64,000 nucleotides of DNA from Clostridia bacterium (GTDB taxonomy: Bacteria > Bacillota > Clostridia > Oscillospirales > Acutalibacteraceae): positions 1 to 64,000 of the forward strand of contig JAFXDV010000010.1 in NCBI GenBank assembly GCA_017521125.1. The letters are read 5' to 3'. Below the pieces are notes generated by a model. The model saw nothing but the letters and a program-made list of their open reading frames with translations. It searched no databases and was not told the DNA's origin. The position numbers and the translations under genes were made by a program. Below, piece by piece: positions 32,906-42,147 of this stretch. How positions within the stretch are numbered: the stretch's first letter is position 1; every line of letters starts with the position of its first letter.

Positions 32906-33997
32906 TTATCTTCCACAAAGTATTGGATAAATTGGTTTTAAAAATCTTTTTATTATAAATGCTGCCAAGCAAGAAATAAAGGTTACACTCAAAAATTTCA
33001 AAATAAAACTCGGGATAACCCCTAACGAATCAAAGTTTACCACTTGTCCCACAACCTGTCCAACCAGCGGATGCAATGTATATATTAACATGCTTGGAAC
33101 GTTCTTAGCAATACTGTTAACCTTTGAGGTGAACTTGGTATTGTTTGAAATTTTTATTAACATAGCCAATACTGCTGATGCAATTAGTGGCACCGCTATT
33201 CGTAGGAAAGGTGTTAGAATAATTTCTTCATAAACGGCTGCCGAAAGCGCACCTGACACAAGCGTTATAATGAAAAGTGCAACAAACGGAATTCTGTTAA
33301 CTTTATCTGTGATATTTCTAACGTTTACACGAGCGCACAAACAACCAATATAAAAATACATAAAGAAGTTAGCCGAAAATATAGAACGCGTAGAAAGACC
33401 AAACGGCCACCCAACATTTCCGCCTTTACAAACAATTGAGCATATAATCAACAAAGCCAACACCAAAAACTTTGCATATTTGTTTTTAAGAATTACAAAC
33501 ACAATCGGAGTCATCAATATAAAAACAAATAATTGAGCCATATACCAAAGAGGAAAACAATATTCGTAAAAGAGTATTCCTCTTATAATACCCTTAATGC
33601 TTATATCAACGGGTGTTAACATGTCTAAGCCGAGCACTCGGTTACAAACCGCATAAAATATGTAATATATGCCCGACCACACCAGAAACGGAACAAGCAC
33701 CGTTTTTATACGCGATAATATCTTTTTCCCTACTGCACGCATGCCGCTCTCGTCGCTAATATTTCTAAAAAACAAAAAGCCCGAAAGTACAAAGAAAATC
33801 GGCACAGCCGCAGTACAGATGCCGTGTGTAAAATATCTTACGAACCCTATCTCAAAAACAGATGCATTCGGAAAACTCACCACGTTATCTGCGTGCAAAA
33901 GCACAACTAAAATTGCGCATATAAATTGAATAAGTGTTATTTTTTTGAAGTCAATCTCTTTTTTTTCAAAGGTTTGTTCTTTAATACCTTTATTCAT
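32906..33997 (-). CDS. Acyltransferase family 3 membrane protein
   Basis: A 363-residue integral membrane protein with about ten hydrophobic segments. The family opening is ITLIQFICAILVVLLHADNV, where the conserved His is expected to be catalytic, followed by FFVLSGFLFFRN and a WSGIYYIFYA segment. Such enzymes O-acetylate or succinylate polysaccharides at the outer membrane face. It has a good AAAAGGGG site. A 159-base gap upstream contains a gene remnant. Donor and acceptor are unknown. Confidence 0.87.
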   Translation of the reverse strand: MNKGIKEQTFEKKEIDFKKITLIQFICAILVVLLHADNVVSFPNASVFEIGFVRYFTHGICTAAVPIFFVLSGFLFFRNISDESGMRAVGKKILSRIKTVLVPFLVWSGIYYIFYAVCNRVLGLDMLTPVDISIKGIIRGILFYEYCFPLWYMAQLFVFILMTPIVFVILKNKYAKFLVLALLIICSIVCKGGNVGWPFGLSTRSIFSANFFMYFYIGCLCARVNVRNITDKVNRIPFVALFIITLVSGALSAAVYEEIILTPFLRIAVPLIASAVLAMLIKISNNTKFTSKVNSIAKNVPSMLIYTLHPLVGQVVGQVVNFDSLGVIPSFILKFLSVTFISCLAAFIIKRFLKPIYPILCGR

Positions 33998-34040
33998 TAT
34001 ATTCCCCTTTTAATTGATTTCCAATTTCGTTTGCATACAT

Positions 34041-34149
34041 TTATCCTCTTATAATCTTTCTTTGAATATATCCTACAACATGTCTTGGTATATGCAAAGC
34101 ACCTTTTAAATCTTTCACACACAGAGTTCTTTTTTATGCACACTCGCAT
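34041..34149 (-). pseudogene. Remnant of a C-terminal coding fragment
   Basis: On the minus strand, between the CapA gene and the acyltransferase, a frame ends as LKGALHIPRHVVGYIQRKIIRG then a stop, which looks like a natural protein C terminus. It can be joined to an upstream ATG (MRVCIK) only through a one-base shift in a run of six A residues. No ribosome-binding site is present. A decayed glycosyltransferase end is the most likely origin; an unannotated small ORF is less likely. Confidence 0.4.
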
Positions 34150-34156
34150 AGTTTTT

Positions 34157-35326
34157 TCAAATTTCTAATTCAATATTGTTTTCAATTATTGCTAAATCAT
34201 TATCTGTGCCTGAAAATATATCTGCAATAATTTTCATTTCTTCTAAAAGTTTTTGCTTGTCGTCCGCTATTTTCAACAACTCTACACAAGGCACAACCTG
34301 TATTTTTTCTCCTTTTGCTATGTTTTTAAGCAAGGTTAAAGTTGTTTTTTGTATGTTGCCTTTCTCATCTAAATATATATGCCAGGCTACATTGTATTGG
34401 CATAATTTATCATACGGTTCATCAAACACACCGTTTGTTGAAACAAAATTGCCTAAACTATATGTTGCTATAAAACCTTTGTCTATTTTATCATATATTC
34501 CGCCATTTACAACATGCTCATGATTTCCTGAAATAATGTTAACACCCTTTTTATAGAGCCATTTGGTTATTTGTTTGGTGTAATTTGTTGGCTCAAAATT
34601 ATATTGTCCGCCAATATGCATAAGCATTATTATTTTATCTGCTTTTTGTCTTTTTAGAAAACGAATATCTTTATAACACTCATAAAGTCTCTTAAGGCTA
34701 AAATCTCTTTTTTCGTACAAAGGTCTTTCAAAAACATTAAATAATCTTAATATGCGCCAATATACACGTATAAAGAAATTCCTTTTATTATGGTAAAAAA
34801 ACCTTGTTATTTTACTTGACAGTTCTTGGTTTTGGAACAGATTTACGTGAAACATTTGCTTTTTGTTCAGATAACAATGGTTTGCAAAGGCATTAGTGCC
34901 GTATGTATAAGACATTACGCCTATTTTTAAGCCTTGTACATCTACAATCTGCGGTTTTTGTCTGGAATACGCAGATATACCTGTATGCTTAAGACCTATT
35001 TTATCAAGAGCCTCTATGGTGCATTTTATTCCTTCGATTCCCCTATCTAAACAATGATTGTTAGCGGTAGAAACAAAATTTATTCCTGCTTCTTTTATTG
35101 CCGTAGCGTATTCTAAGGGTGAATTAAAGCAATAGGTTTCACTTGTCAAATTTGTATTATTTAGAGAAATAGGTGTTTCCAGATTGCAAAAAACATAGTC
35201 TGATTTCTCTAAAAGAGGCTTTACTCTTTCAAATATATGGTTAAAATCAAAACCATTTTTATGTTGATGCGCTTTTAACATATGCTCTTTGCACATTGCA
35301 TCTCCTAAAAAGGTAAGTTTAATCAT
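34157..35326 (-). CDS. CapA family poly-gamma-glutamate/polysaccharide synthesis-type protein
   Basis: A 389-residue protein of the PGA_cap/CapA family with a metallophosphatase-like fold. Motifs: LTFLGDAMCKEHML at the N terminus, DYVFCNLETPIS, FVSTANNHCLDRGIEGI (the NNH..D core), MLMHIGGQYNFEPT and ISGNHEHVVNGG. No signal peptide is visible, so it may be cytoplasmic, unlike many exported CapA proteins. In polysaccharide loci it may act on an assembled polymer or intermediate; the reaction is not defined. Confidence 0.82.
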   Translation of the reverse strand: MIKLTFLGDAMCKEHMLKAHQHKNGFDFNHIFERVKPLLEKSDYVFCNLETPISLNNTNLTSETYCFNSPLEYATAIKEAGINFVSTANNHCLDRGIEGIKCTIEALDKIGLKHTGISAYSRQKPQIVDVQGLKIGVMSYTYGTNAFANHCYLNKKQMFHVNLFQNQELSSKITRFFYHNKRNFFIRVYWRILRLFNVFERPLYEKRDFSLKRLYECYKDIRFLKRQKADKIIMLMHIGGQYNFEPTNYTKQITKWLYKKGVNIISGNHEHVVNGGIYDKIDKGFIATYSLGNFVSTNGVFDEPYDKLCQYNVAWHIYLDEKGNIQKTTLTLLKNIAKGEKIQVVPCVELLKIADDKQKLLEEMKIIADIFSGTDNDLAIIENNIELEI

Positions 35327-35332
35327 TTTTAA

Positions 35333-36865
35333 TCATCTCTTTATTTTTCGTTTGATTTTGTCGAACAAAACTTTTCTTTCCTCTTTACTTAGGAAAACAA
35401 AAATATTAACTATAGAGAAAAGTATTCCTATTATAGCGGCTACGGCAAAAAAGTCAAGCCAAGAAGATATTGTGAAAAATCTTTTCAACATAAAGCCTAT
35501 GGTTGACAACAGTAGTGTGCTTGTTACACAGGTAAGCACTTGAGGAAAAAACTGTGTCTTTTTAAAGCCTAAATATTTTGCAGTAAATGGCAAAGTATAT
35601 ATCATATTTCTAATAAAATTCACAACTGTGCTGACACCTGCAATAGCGAATATACCTAAGTTTGTTGTATTAAGCAACACAAATACTGCCGCGGTGGAAA
35701 CCGCGCCGCTCACTATCATCAATACAGCGTTAGCCTTAACTTTATTAACCGTTGCAAAGACATTGTAAAGAATTTGTGTGCCACTGGTAAATGCATAACC
35801 TGCGCAGGTTATAATTGTAAGGAACGATAATAATTTTGCGTCCTGAGACGGTACCCAGAGCTTATAAAACTCACTACCCATAACAATAATTCCAGCAAGG
35901 GGCACAATAAGAATAACCGAGGTTAGCTTCATTGCCCTGTTAATATCTTTTAAAACTTTTTCCTTGTCTCCCTGCGCATAATTTATTACAAGCTCAGGGG
36001 CAAAGGCGTTGCAAATAGATGAGGACAGAGACTGCATAAGATGTGGCAAGGTTTTTGAAAGAGATAAAACTCCCATCTCGGTTGCTCCGATAAACAAATT
36101 GCAAATAATAAGGTCTAACCCACTGAGAAGCATATTTCCAACACTGGAAATAGAGTTCCATATTCCTGAGCTTACTAACTCCTTTATAGCCGAAAACGAC
36201 CAGATTATTTTTTTGGGTTTTAAATGCAATTTTAGTTCAGGTGTGAGAACACCGGCATTATACCTTGCAACCGCAACCCCTATAAGGTATGTCACCATAG
36301 AAACTAAACTTACATACCATAATCTCGGAGGTAATGCAGTATATAAAATAACAATTACTGCAGTTCTTAAAACGGATATAATAACGTTAGGGAAATATGA
36401 CCTGTCCAGCCTGTTAGTTATAAAAGTTGCACAACTCCATTTAGGCATACAGGTATTAACAACAAAGTTTAAAAATACAATTATGAACATTAACCGAACT
36501 TCGCTAAGTATATTAGCGGGTACGGATATCAAATTTTCAAGATTTACGACGAAATATATCAGCGGCAGCAAAAAAACTGCCATAATTATTAAATTACCCC
36601 AGAAAATAGAATTATAATATTCATTTGCTTTTTTATAATCCTTTTTTATATAAAAAATAGTTATAAATCTGGAAGCCATACTATTTAATGCTGTTGTTAC
36701 AAGTGTTATATATGAAATTATATTATTTCCCAAACCTATAAAACCATTGGCTTCAACACCAATGTTTTCTATAATAACGGGTGTTAACCAAAAGCTTGTA
36801 ATAATTCCTGATAAAAACAGCACCACGCTGCTTGCAACATTAACAAACGTTCTATTTTTTGCCAT
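35333..36865 (-). CDS. wzx: Polysaccharide flippase (Wzx-like, MOP superfamily)
   Basis: A 510-residue membrane protein with about 12-14 hydrophobic segments, the normal size for Wzx. It opens with FVNVASSVVLFLSGIITSFWLTPVIIENIG and continues with the family pattern of an early Gly-rich stretch and Lys/Arg-rich loops (ending KVLFDKIKRKIKR). It would flip undecaprenyl-linked repeat units to the outside. It overlaps the PP-loop gene by 14 bases. With the Wzy polymerase at 44.9-46.2 kb it makes the locus a Wzx/Wzy-type pathway. Confidence 0.9.
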   Translation of the reverse strand: MAKNRTFVNVASSVVLFLSGIITSFWLTPVIIENIGVEANGFIGLGNNIISYITLVTTALNSMASRFITIFYIKKDYKKANEYYNSIFWGNLIIMAVFLLPLIYFVVNLENLISVPANILSEVRLMFIIVFLNFVVNTCMPKWSCATFITNRLDRSYFPNVIISVLRTAVIVILYTALPPRLWYVSLVSMVTYLIGVAVARYNAGVLTPELKLHLKPKKIIWSFSAIKELVSSGIWNSISSVGNMLLSGLDLIICNLFIGATEMGVLSLSKTLPHLMQSLSSSICNAFAPELVINYAQGDKEKVLKDINRAMKLTSVILIVPLAGIIVMGSEFYKLWVPSQDAKLLSFLTIITCAGYAFTSGTQILYNVFATVNKVKANAVLMIVSGAVSTAAVFVLLNTTNLGIFAIAGVSTVVNFIRNMIYTLPFTAKYLGFKKTQFFPQVLTCVTSTLLLSTIGFMLKRFFTISSWLDFFAVAAIIGILFSIVNIFVFLSKEERKVLFDKIKRKIKR

Positions 36866-38108
36866 TAAAAACCAACCTTCTCAAAATGTGTTTTATTTTA
36901 CCTTTTACCTTTCTGGCAAAATTCAAATATGGGTGTTTGCCTATTTTAGAAGGAATTATACTATAAAACCATCTAATTTCTTTGGGCAGCTGTCTTTTTT
37001 TTAGATTTTCTTGCATGGCCTTTTGGATAGGTCCATATCTTAAAGCTCCTCTTACAAAAGTGTTTTTATAGCGCATATTTTTTGAAAGAGATTTAAGCTC
37101 CTCTTTTGTATAATCAAAACCAAACTCGTTAGGATTAAAGCCTTGGGCATAAATTCCCATTATTGTTCTAAAGCATTTTTCACATTTGCAACAGTTACCA
37201 CCGCCCGAGGACTCCCAACAAACGCGAAGAGGGATTTTTTTGCCTGTTTCTTTAGCGAAGTCGGTTATATTAGCAATTTTGTCCTGTCTTGTTTGTTCAT
37301 AACCGTCGTGCACTATTTTTGTATCGGCAAACTTTATAAAATTATCGATTGTAGGGTCAGAAGCACAGGTATATTGTCCCTTTTGACTTATATGAAACGA
37401 GGATGCTATATATAAAGCTCTTTTTTCTTTTAGATATGCTATGGGGGCACCGTGGGATATAATGCCTATTCCATGATGAAAGCCGTGCCACCATCCGTCC
37501 CCGCTGTTTTTAACAGCATTACTTAACACACCTTCATTAGAAAACAACCTGAAATTGCTTTTTACAGTTACAAAATCGGTGTCAAACTCTTCTGCGGTTG
37601 TGATAAGATGGCTTAAAACCTTTTCCCATCCCATCGCATCGTCAAGCTTTATATCGGCTCCCCAAAGGGTAATTAAAGTTGGTTTTTCGTCATCGTGACA
37701 AACAAGGGTATTAAAAGCATCCACTCCACCTGAGAAGAATGCTCCTGTTCCGCCATCTTTTGTATAGTGATTCTCTTCTGTTTTTTCGACAATTAACTCG
37801 CCCTTTAGCTCCATCATAGGATACATATCCTTATATCCCTTTTTTACGTCAGGGATACTGTCTAAAAAAGTCTTGTCGCAAACGGGTGTTATAATCTGGG
37901 CATCATAAACCCAAGCCATAGGTAAAAGATTTGCGAGAAAGGGTATAATGGCCATACTTTGTGGGAGCAAAGACAAATCTAAATTATATTCGACAAAAAA
38001 CTTTTCATTAAGATTAAAGGCTTTTACCCATTCACCTTCTACCTTGTAGTCATAATCTATTCGGTTTTTTGCTATAACGATTTTCTCTATTATAACACGG
38101 TTTTTCAT
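36852..38108 (-). CDS. PP-loop (QueC-like) protein in a polysaccharide locus
   Basis: A 418-residue protein not assigned to a named family. At residue about 120 it has GTGAFFSGGVDAFNTL, matching the SGGxDS/A loop of ATP-pyrophosphatase enzymes such as QueC. TLITLWGADIKLDDAMG follows, as do SSGGGNCCKCEKCFRT near residue 305, a Cys cluster like the QueC zinc site, and a basic C terminus. It may therefore adenylate a substrate and attach N or S. No queuosine genes are near. It lies between the flippase and a glycosyltransferase/pyruvyltransferase gene, so a modification of a sugar or acid group is the natural guess, but the function is unknown. Confidence 0.65.
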   Translation of the reverse strand: MKNRVIIEKIVIAKNRIDYDYKVEGEWVKAFNLNEKFFVEYNLDLSLLPQSMAIIPFLANLLPMAWVYDAQIITPVCDKTFLDSIPDVKKGYKDMYPMMELKGELIVEKTEENHYTKDGGTGAFFSGGVDAFNTLVCHDDEKPTLITLWGADIKLDDAMGWEKVLSHLITTAEEFDTDFVTVKSNFRLFSNEGVLSNAVKNSGDGWWHGFHHGIGIISHGAPIAYLKEKRALYIASSFHISQKGQYTCASDPTIDNFIKFADTKIVHDGYEQTRQDKIANITDFAKETGKKIPLRVCWESSGGGNCCKCEKCFRTIMGIYAQGFNPNEFGFDYTKEELKSLSKNMRYKNTFVRGALRYGPIQKAMQENLKKRQLPKEIRWFYSIIPSKIGKHPYLNFARKVKGKIKHILRRLVFNGKK

Positions 38109-38114
38109 TTATTG

Positions 38115-40121
38115 TTATTTCACTTCTTCTTTAATTAGTTGGGCTAAAGGCGCAAAGGCTTCCATATTAAAGGAATATTCTTTATCTTCTTCCTTTAAGG
38201 TTTCAAGTACGTTTATCGCCTCTGGCAATTCTTCCACAGTATCAATATATTTTATAAAAGGACAATCCTTAATCCATTGATATACAGCCTTAACCTTGCC
38301 GTTAGAATTGCCCATCGCAACACACGGCGTTCTTACCAACAGAGCAAAAATCATTCCGTGAAGTCTGTCAGTGACGATAAGTTTTGCCGAAGCAAATTGT
38401 TTAAGCTTTGCCAATACCTTTACTTCTCCTTGCTCCGGTGCTACACTGTTATCTAAAACAGTATCAGTAAAAACTATTTCATTTCGTTCAAACTTTTTAT
38501 TAACAAAATTCAAAAGCTCTTCTTGCGTTTGACTATTTATAGCCTTTTCTATATCACTTCTAAAGCAAAGCAACAGCCCACCTCTTTTTTCTTCCTTTAT
38601 TTGAGGTTTATAAGACAAAACTATGTCGGGCACTAATCGACAATCGACCTCGGGCATATTCTTCTTCATAAAATTAAAACTTGTCTGCTCCCTTACAAAA
38701 AGGGTTAGATTTTTATGGGAAGAGTAAATCTTTTTTGACTCCTCAAAGAATCTTTTGCCTTCTTCGCTTTTCATATCAAAGGTAACGGTTTGAGGGAAAA
38801 ATACTATTTTATTTTTAGGGAATGTTCTTACTATATTACGGAGCCTCTTCTCTTCTAAAGGCCATAAACAACCTATATTTCCTCCACCGCAGACAAAAAT
38901 CGTTTTTTCTTTAGGGATTATTCTTTTTAAAAACTTTAAGTTTTCCTCTACTTGTGCTCCTGTGAGGTCAAATATTTTACCATCCTTTTTCACATCGAAA
39001 AAATACGCTTTTTCTGCAAGAACTATCGCGTGGTCTCCTAAATTACCGTGGGTAACAGTATTAAACAGTAAAAAATCTGCTTCTTTAATTCTCTGTTTAA
39101 GCTGCTCTTTCTCTTCTAAAAAATATCTAACCCTCTTTTTCAAAGGAGTATATATTAAACGCAAAGCAATTTCAAAGCAATTTCTTATTTTTGTGTGCTT
39201 TATCGTTAAAATTTTTCCAAATTTAATTATTACAGAAATTTTATTTTCTTTTCTTAAGAGAGAAATATATGATAGTATTTCTTTTTCTATTTTATTTAAT
39301 TCTTTTAAATTATTGCTTTTTTTTAGCCTTTGTCGAGCAGAAAAATAATTGATCAGTACAACGCTTAAATTTTTACTATGCCACTTGTTGTCAAGGTATA
39401 TATACTCTCTTCCGCGTTGAACAAACGCTTCTGCCCCATTGATATAAGCATTATAGTCTCTGGTCGCCATAATACCGTTATCGTTTCTTAAATATAAGTA
39501 CATTTGCTTTTTTGTTAAAACTGTTTTTGGGCGTTTTTTCATTACCTTATTAAAAGCAAACTCATCCTCATGAATTTTCCCTTTTTCAAAACGCAAGTCT
39601 TGCCAAATTGCAGCTTTATATAATTTATTATGTACAGTTGCAAGCTCCCATCCTCGCTTTTCAAAGCATACATATTTGAGAACCTCATCGCTGTTTAAAA
39701 CAACAAGTTCGTTAGCATCCTGTTGTTCTTTTTCTATTTTATATCCCAAACTATTAACGTCATAATATCCACATGCGGAAATATCTGCATCGTTTTCTTG
39801 GAGGTTTTTCAGTAACTCCTCATACATTTCAGGAATTACCGCATCGTCACTATCTACAAACCCTATATATTCCCCTGTTGCTATATCAAGGCCTGCATTT
39901 CTTGCATCAGAGAGTCCGCCGTTTTGTTTGTGTATAACACGGATACGCACGTCCTTTTTTGCCCACTTATCGCAAATAGCAGGACAGTTATCAGGAGAAC
40001 CGTCATCGACAAGAATTATCTCTAAATTTTTATGAGTTTGATTAACCACCGACTCGATACATTTGTCAAGATATTTTTCCACTTTGTAAACGGGTATTAT
40101 CACAGATATTTTTTCTGACAT
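38115..40121 (-). CDS. Fusion of GT2 glycosyltransferase and polysaccharide pyruvyltransferase
   Basis: A 668-residue two-domain protein. Residues 1-330 are a GT-A glycosyltransferase family 2 domain (SVIIPVYKVEKYLDKCIESV, ILVDDGSPDNCPAICDKW, FVDSDD as the metal-binding DxD). After a basic linker, residues about 345-640 are a pyruvyltransferase domain (LLFNTVTHGNLGDHAIVLA, VCGGGNIG, FFPQTVTF, VTDRLHGMIFALL). The domain would add a pyruvate ketal to a sugar while the other domain transfers that sugar. The reading frame is continuous, so this is not an artefact of adjacent genes. Its first 200 bases closely resemble two neighbouring GT2 genes. Confidence 0.85.
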   Translation of the reverse strand: MSEKISVIIPVYKVEKYLDKCIESVVNQTHKNLEIILVDDGSPDNCPAICDKWAKKDVRIRVIHKQNGGLSDARNAGLDIATGEYIGFVDSDDAVIPEMYEELLKNLQENDADISACGYYDVNSLGYKIEKEQQDANELVVLNSDEVLKYVCFEKRGWELATVHNKLYKAAIWQDLRFEKGKIHEDEFAFNKVMKKRPKTVLTKKQMYLYLRNDNGIMATRDYNAYINGAEAFVQRGREYIYLDNKWHSKNLSVVLINYFSARQRLKKSNNLKELNKIEKEILSYISLLRKENKISVIIKFGKILTIKHTKIRNCFEIALRLIYTPLKKRVRYFLEEKEQLKQRIKEADFLLFNTVTHGNLGDHAIVLAEKAYFFDVKKDGKIFDLTGAQVEENLKFLKRIIPKEKTIFVCGGGNIGCLWPLEEKRLRNIVRTFPKNKIVFFPQTVTFDMKSEEGKRFFEESKKIYSSHKNLTLFVREQTSFNFMKKNMPEVDCRLVPDIVLSYKPQIKEEKRGGLLLCFRSDIEKAINSQTQEELLNFVNKKFERNEIVFTDTVLDNSVAPEQGEVKVLAKLKQFASAKLIVTDRLHGMIFALLVRTPCVAMGNSNGKVKAVYQWIKDCPFIKYIDTVEELPEAINVLETLKEEDKEYSFNMEAFAPLAQLIKEEVK
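39905..40115 (-). repeat. GT2 5'-end repeat, copy 1
   Basis: The first part of the GT2-pyruvyltransferase gene is closely similar at DNA level to the starts of the GT2 genes at 40139 and 42148, for example GTATAACACGGATACGC and CGACAAGAATTAT-type blocks. Ends are approximate. Confidence 0.6.
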
Positions 40122-40138
40122 TTATGCCTCCTAAAAAA

Positions 40139-41188
40139 TTATAACTTCTTTTTATGTTTTTTATATATTTTTTTTGCAATATTTCTCGGATAAGTTTTAA
40201 TATTATTTTTCAAATGTTGAAGTTTTAAGTGTTTATAATAATTTTCAAGGTCAGCAGATAACAAGTACTTCCGTGTTTTAAAGTCTTTAATACACTCATC
40301 TGCGCAATCCTTGATATACTTAAAATACATATCATATGTTCTTTTCAGTGATTCAAGGGCTTCTTTTTTGCTTAATCTATACAAATAGTTATCGCTTATC
40401 ACGTGACCCATAGACTGCCAGGCAAACCTTGAAATAAGCCAGTTTTTTGTTTGGGTATCTGCTTCGAGTTTATTTAAAAACTTTTTTTGACTATCCATTT
40501 TTGCTATCATATATTGCTCCATTTCAGGCCAAAACTTTTTAGTAGCAACTGAAACTGCAATATTATAGTTGTATAAAGGCTTAGAAATTATCGAAATTCC
40601 ATCGCAAGCAGTTAAATAATCGTAGAAAAAAATTTTATCTTCTGCAAAATGAATTTTTTCATTAAACCTTATATTGTTGTCCTTTAATATTTTGGTTTTA
40701 AATATTTTGTTCCACGGCGGACTAAACAACCCGCTAAAGAAAAATCGTTTTTGTGTGCTTTCAAAATTTTTGAAAGATATAACAGCATCGTCAGTGCGGT
40801 TATAACCTGTCTTTTTTTCACCATAGAAGGTTAAATTGCAGATTGCACAATCTGTATTATCTTCTTTTAACCGGTACAACAGGTTTTGGGCATAATCAAG
40901 TTCCACCCAATCATCGCTATCTACAAAACAAATATATTCACCATTTGCTTCATCAACACCTGTGTTTCTGGCGTTTGAAACGCCGCCGTTTTCTTTATGT
41001 ATAACACGGATACGCGCGTCCTTTTTTGCCCATTCGTCACACATAGCTGGGCAACTATCAGGAGAGCCATCATCGACAAGTATTATTTCAAGGTTTTTGT
41101 AAGTTTGGTTCACTATACTTTCAACACATTTGTCTAAGTATTTTTCAACCTTATAAACAGGAACTATTATCGATATTTTGTCGCGCAT
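40139..41188 (-). CDS. Glycosyltransferase family 2
   Basis: A 349-residue cytoplasmic GT-A enzyme. The N-terminal domain has SIIVPVYKVEKYLDKCVESI, ILVDDGSPDSCPAMCDEW, HKENGGVSNARNTG and FVDSDDWVE (the DxD motif). The C-terminal 130 residues are helical and basic (IAKKIYKKHKKKL end), suiting membrane association. The N terminus is nearly identical to those of the 38115-40121 and 42148-43176 genes, pointing to recent duplication. Donor and acceptor sugars cannot be inferred. It follows the next GT gene by 16 bases with a CAGGAGGC site. Confidence 0.88.
   Translation of the reverse strand: MRDKISIIVPVYKVEKYLDKCVESIVNQTYKNLEIILVDDGSPDSCPAMCDEWAKKDARIRVIHKENGGVSNARNTGVDEANGEYICFVDSDDWVELDYAQNLLYRLKEDNTDCAICNLTFYGEKKTGYNRTDDAVISFKNFESTQKRFFFSGLFSPPWNKIFKTKILKDNNIRFNEKIHFAEDKIFFYDYLTACDGISIISKPLYNYNIAVSVATKKFWPEMEQYMIAKMDSQKKFLNKLEADTQTKNWLISRFAWQSMGHVISDNYLYRLSKKEALESLKRTYDMYFKYIKDCADECIKDFKTRKYLLSADLENYYKHLKLQHLKNNIKTYPRNIAKKIYKKHKKKL
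40965..41180 (-). repeat. GT2 5'-end repeat, copy 2
   Basis: Shares long identical blocks with copies 1 and 3, for example TCAACACATTTGTCTAAGTA in the antisense reading with copy 3. Ends are approximate. Confidence 0.6.
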
Positions 41189-41204
41189 TTTTGCCTCCTG
41201 AAAA

Positions 41205-42128
41205 TTAATCTTTGTCTGTCATTATCCTCTTGTATGCTTCGGGATACGCTTCAATAAGACCATTCATAATTTCAACGTTCTTGTTTCCAACAACATTTTC
41301 TGTGGCCATCTGCACCACTTGAGAACCTTCTACAAGAGTGAAAATTTTATGATACTTTCTTGTTTTAACTGTTCGAGTGCCATTTGCAGCGCACATAAAC
41401 ATATACCATAAATCATCATTTTTATAGGCGAGTTGACGAATTTTTTCTTCATTTATTGCATCTTCGCAAAACGCTTTATAAGGTATTAAACAACCGCCTC
41501 CCGGGGAAGGGTTAAGACTATACGAGGGGAATTTAACTCCTATATTACTTATGGTTTTCCATTTCCCCGGATTTTCTATGTCGCGCAATCCGTTTTCCCT
41601 TGCCTGAGCTCTCTCGCAAACCAAACAACCGGGGAACTTTTTATGGGTTTTCATAAGTCGTTCAATAGCTTTCGGAGAATAAACGATATCATCATCAAAG
41701 GTTATAACAACTTCATTTTCTTTTTGATTCTTCACGGGATAAAAATATTTTTTATGTCCGTACAAATCGTGGCACCAGCAGATTTCCAATCCTTTCTCCT
41801 CAAGGCGAGTTAACTCTTCCGGTAGTTTTTTATCCGGGAATTGCTCGTTAGCAAGCCATAATATGATTCTATCAGGCTTAACTGTTTGAAGCATTAGTGA
41901 TTTTATTGCTTTGTCCACATAATCTATACGAGCGGGAAAAGAGGTAAGGGAACATATTATTGTTTCTTCTCTTTTTTCTGTATTAAGTGGATTTTGAGGT
42001 ATAGATAATTTATTGAAAACCTTTAAATCCAACTTGGTTAAAGCCTTGTACCAAACGCCTGAAAAAACAGGTATCCTTAAGGTTTCGTATATTTTAAAAA
42101 ATTCAATAAATGCTCTTGTTCTGCTCAT
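41205..42128 (-). CDS. GT-A-type glycosyltransferase
   Basis: A 307-residue protein with a family-2-like fold but distinct from the neighbouring GT2 genes: ETIICSLTSFPARIDYVDKAIKSL, ILWLANEQFP, NEVVITFDDDIVYSP (DDD metal motif at about residue 165) and NPSPGGGCLIP. KNDDLWYMFMCAANG provides a further acidic motif typical of the acceptor side. I chose the ATG at 42128, preceded by GATGAGG. It is 19 bases from the upstream GT2 gene. Specificity is unknown. Confidence 0.8.
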   Translation of the reverse strand: MSRTRAFIEFFKIYETLRIPVFSGVWYKALTKLDLKVFNKLSIPQNPLNTEKREETIICSLTSFPARIDYVDKAIKSLMLQTVKPDRIILWLANEQFPDKKLPEELTRLEEKGLEICWCHDLYGHKKYFYPVKNQKENEVVITFDDDIVYSPKAIERLMKTHKKFPGCLVCERAQARENGLRDIENPGKWKTISNIGVKFPSYSLNPSPGGGCLIPYKAFCEDAINEEKIRQLAYKNDDLWYMFMCAANGTRTVKTRKYHKIFTLVEGSQVVQMATENVVGNKNVEIMNGLIEAYPEAYKRIMTDKD

Positions 42129-42147
42129 TTTTACCTCATCTATCAAT

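Noticed and set aside
36009..36617. Plus-strand ORF of 202 codons opposite wzx
   Set aside because: Antisense of a transmembrane protein; no supporting start or motif.
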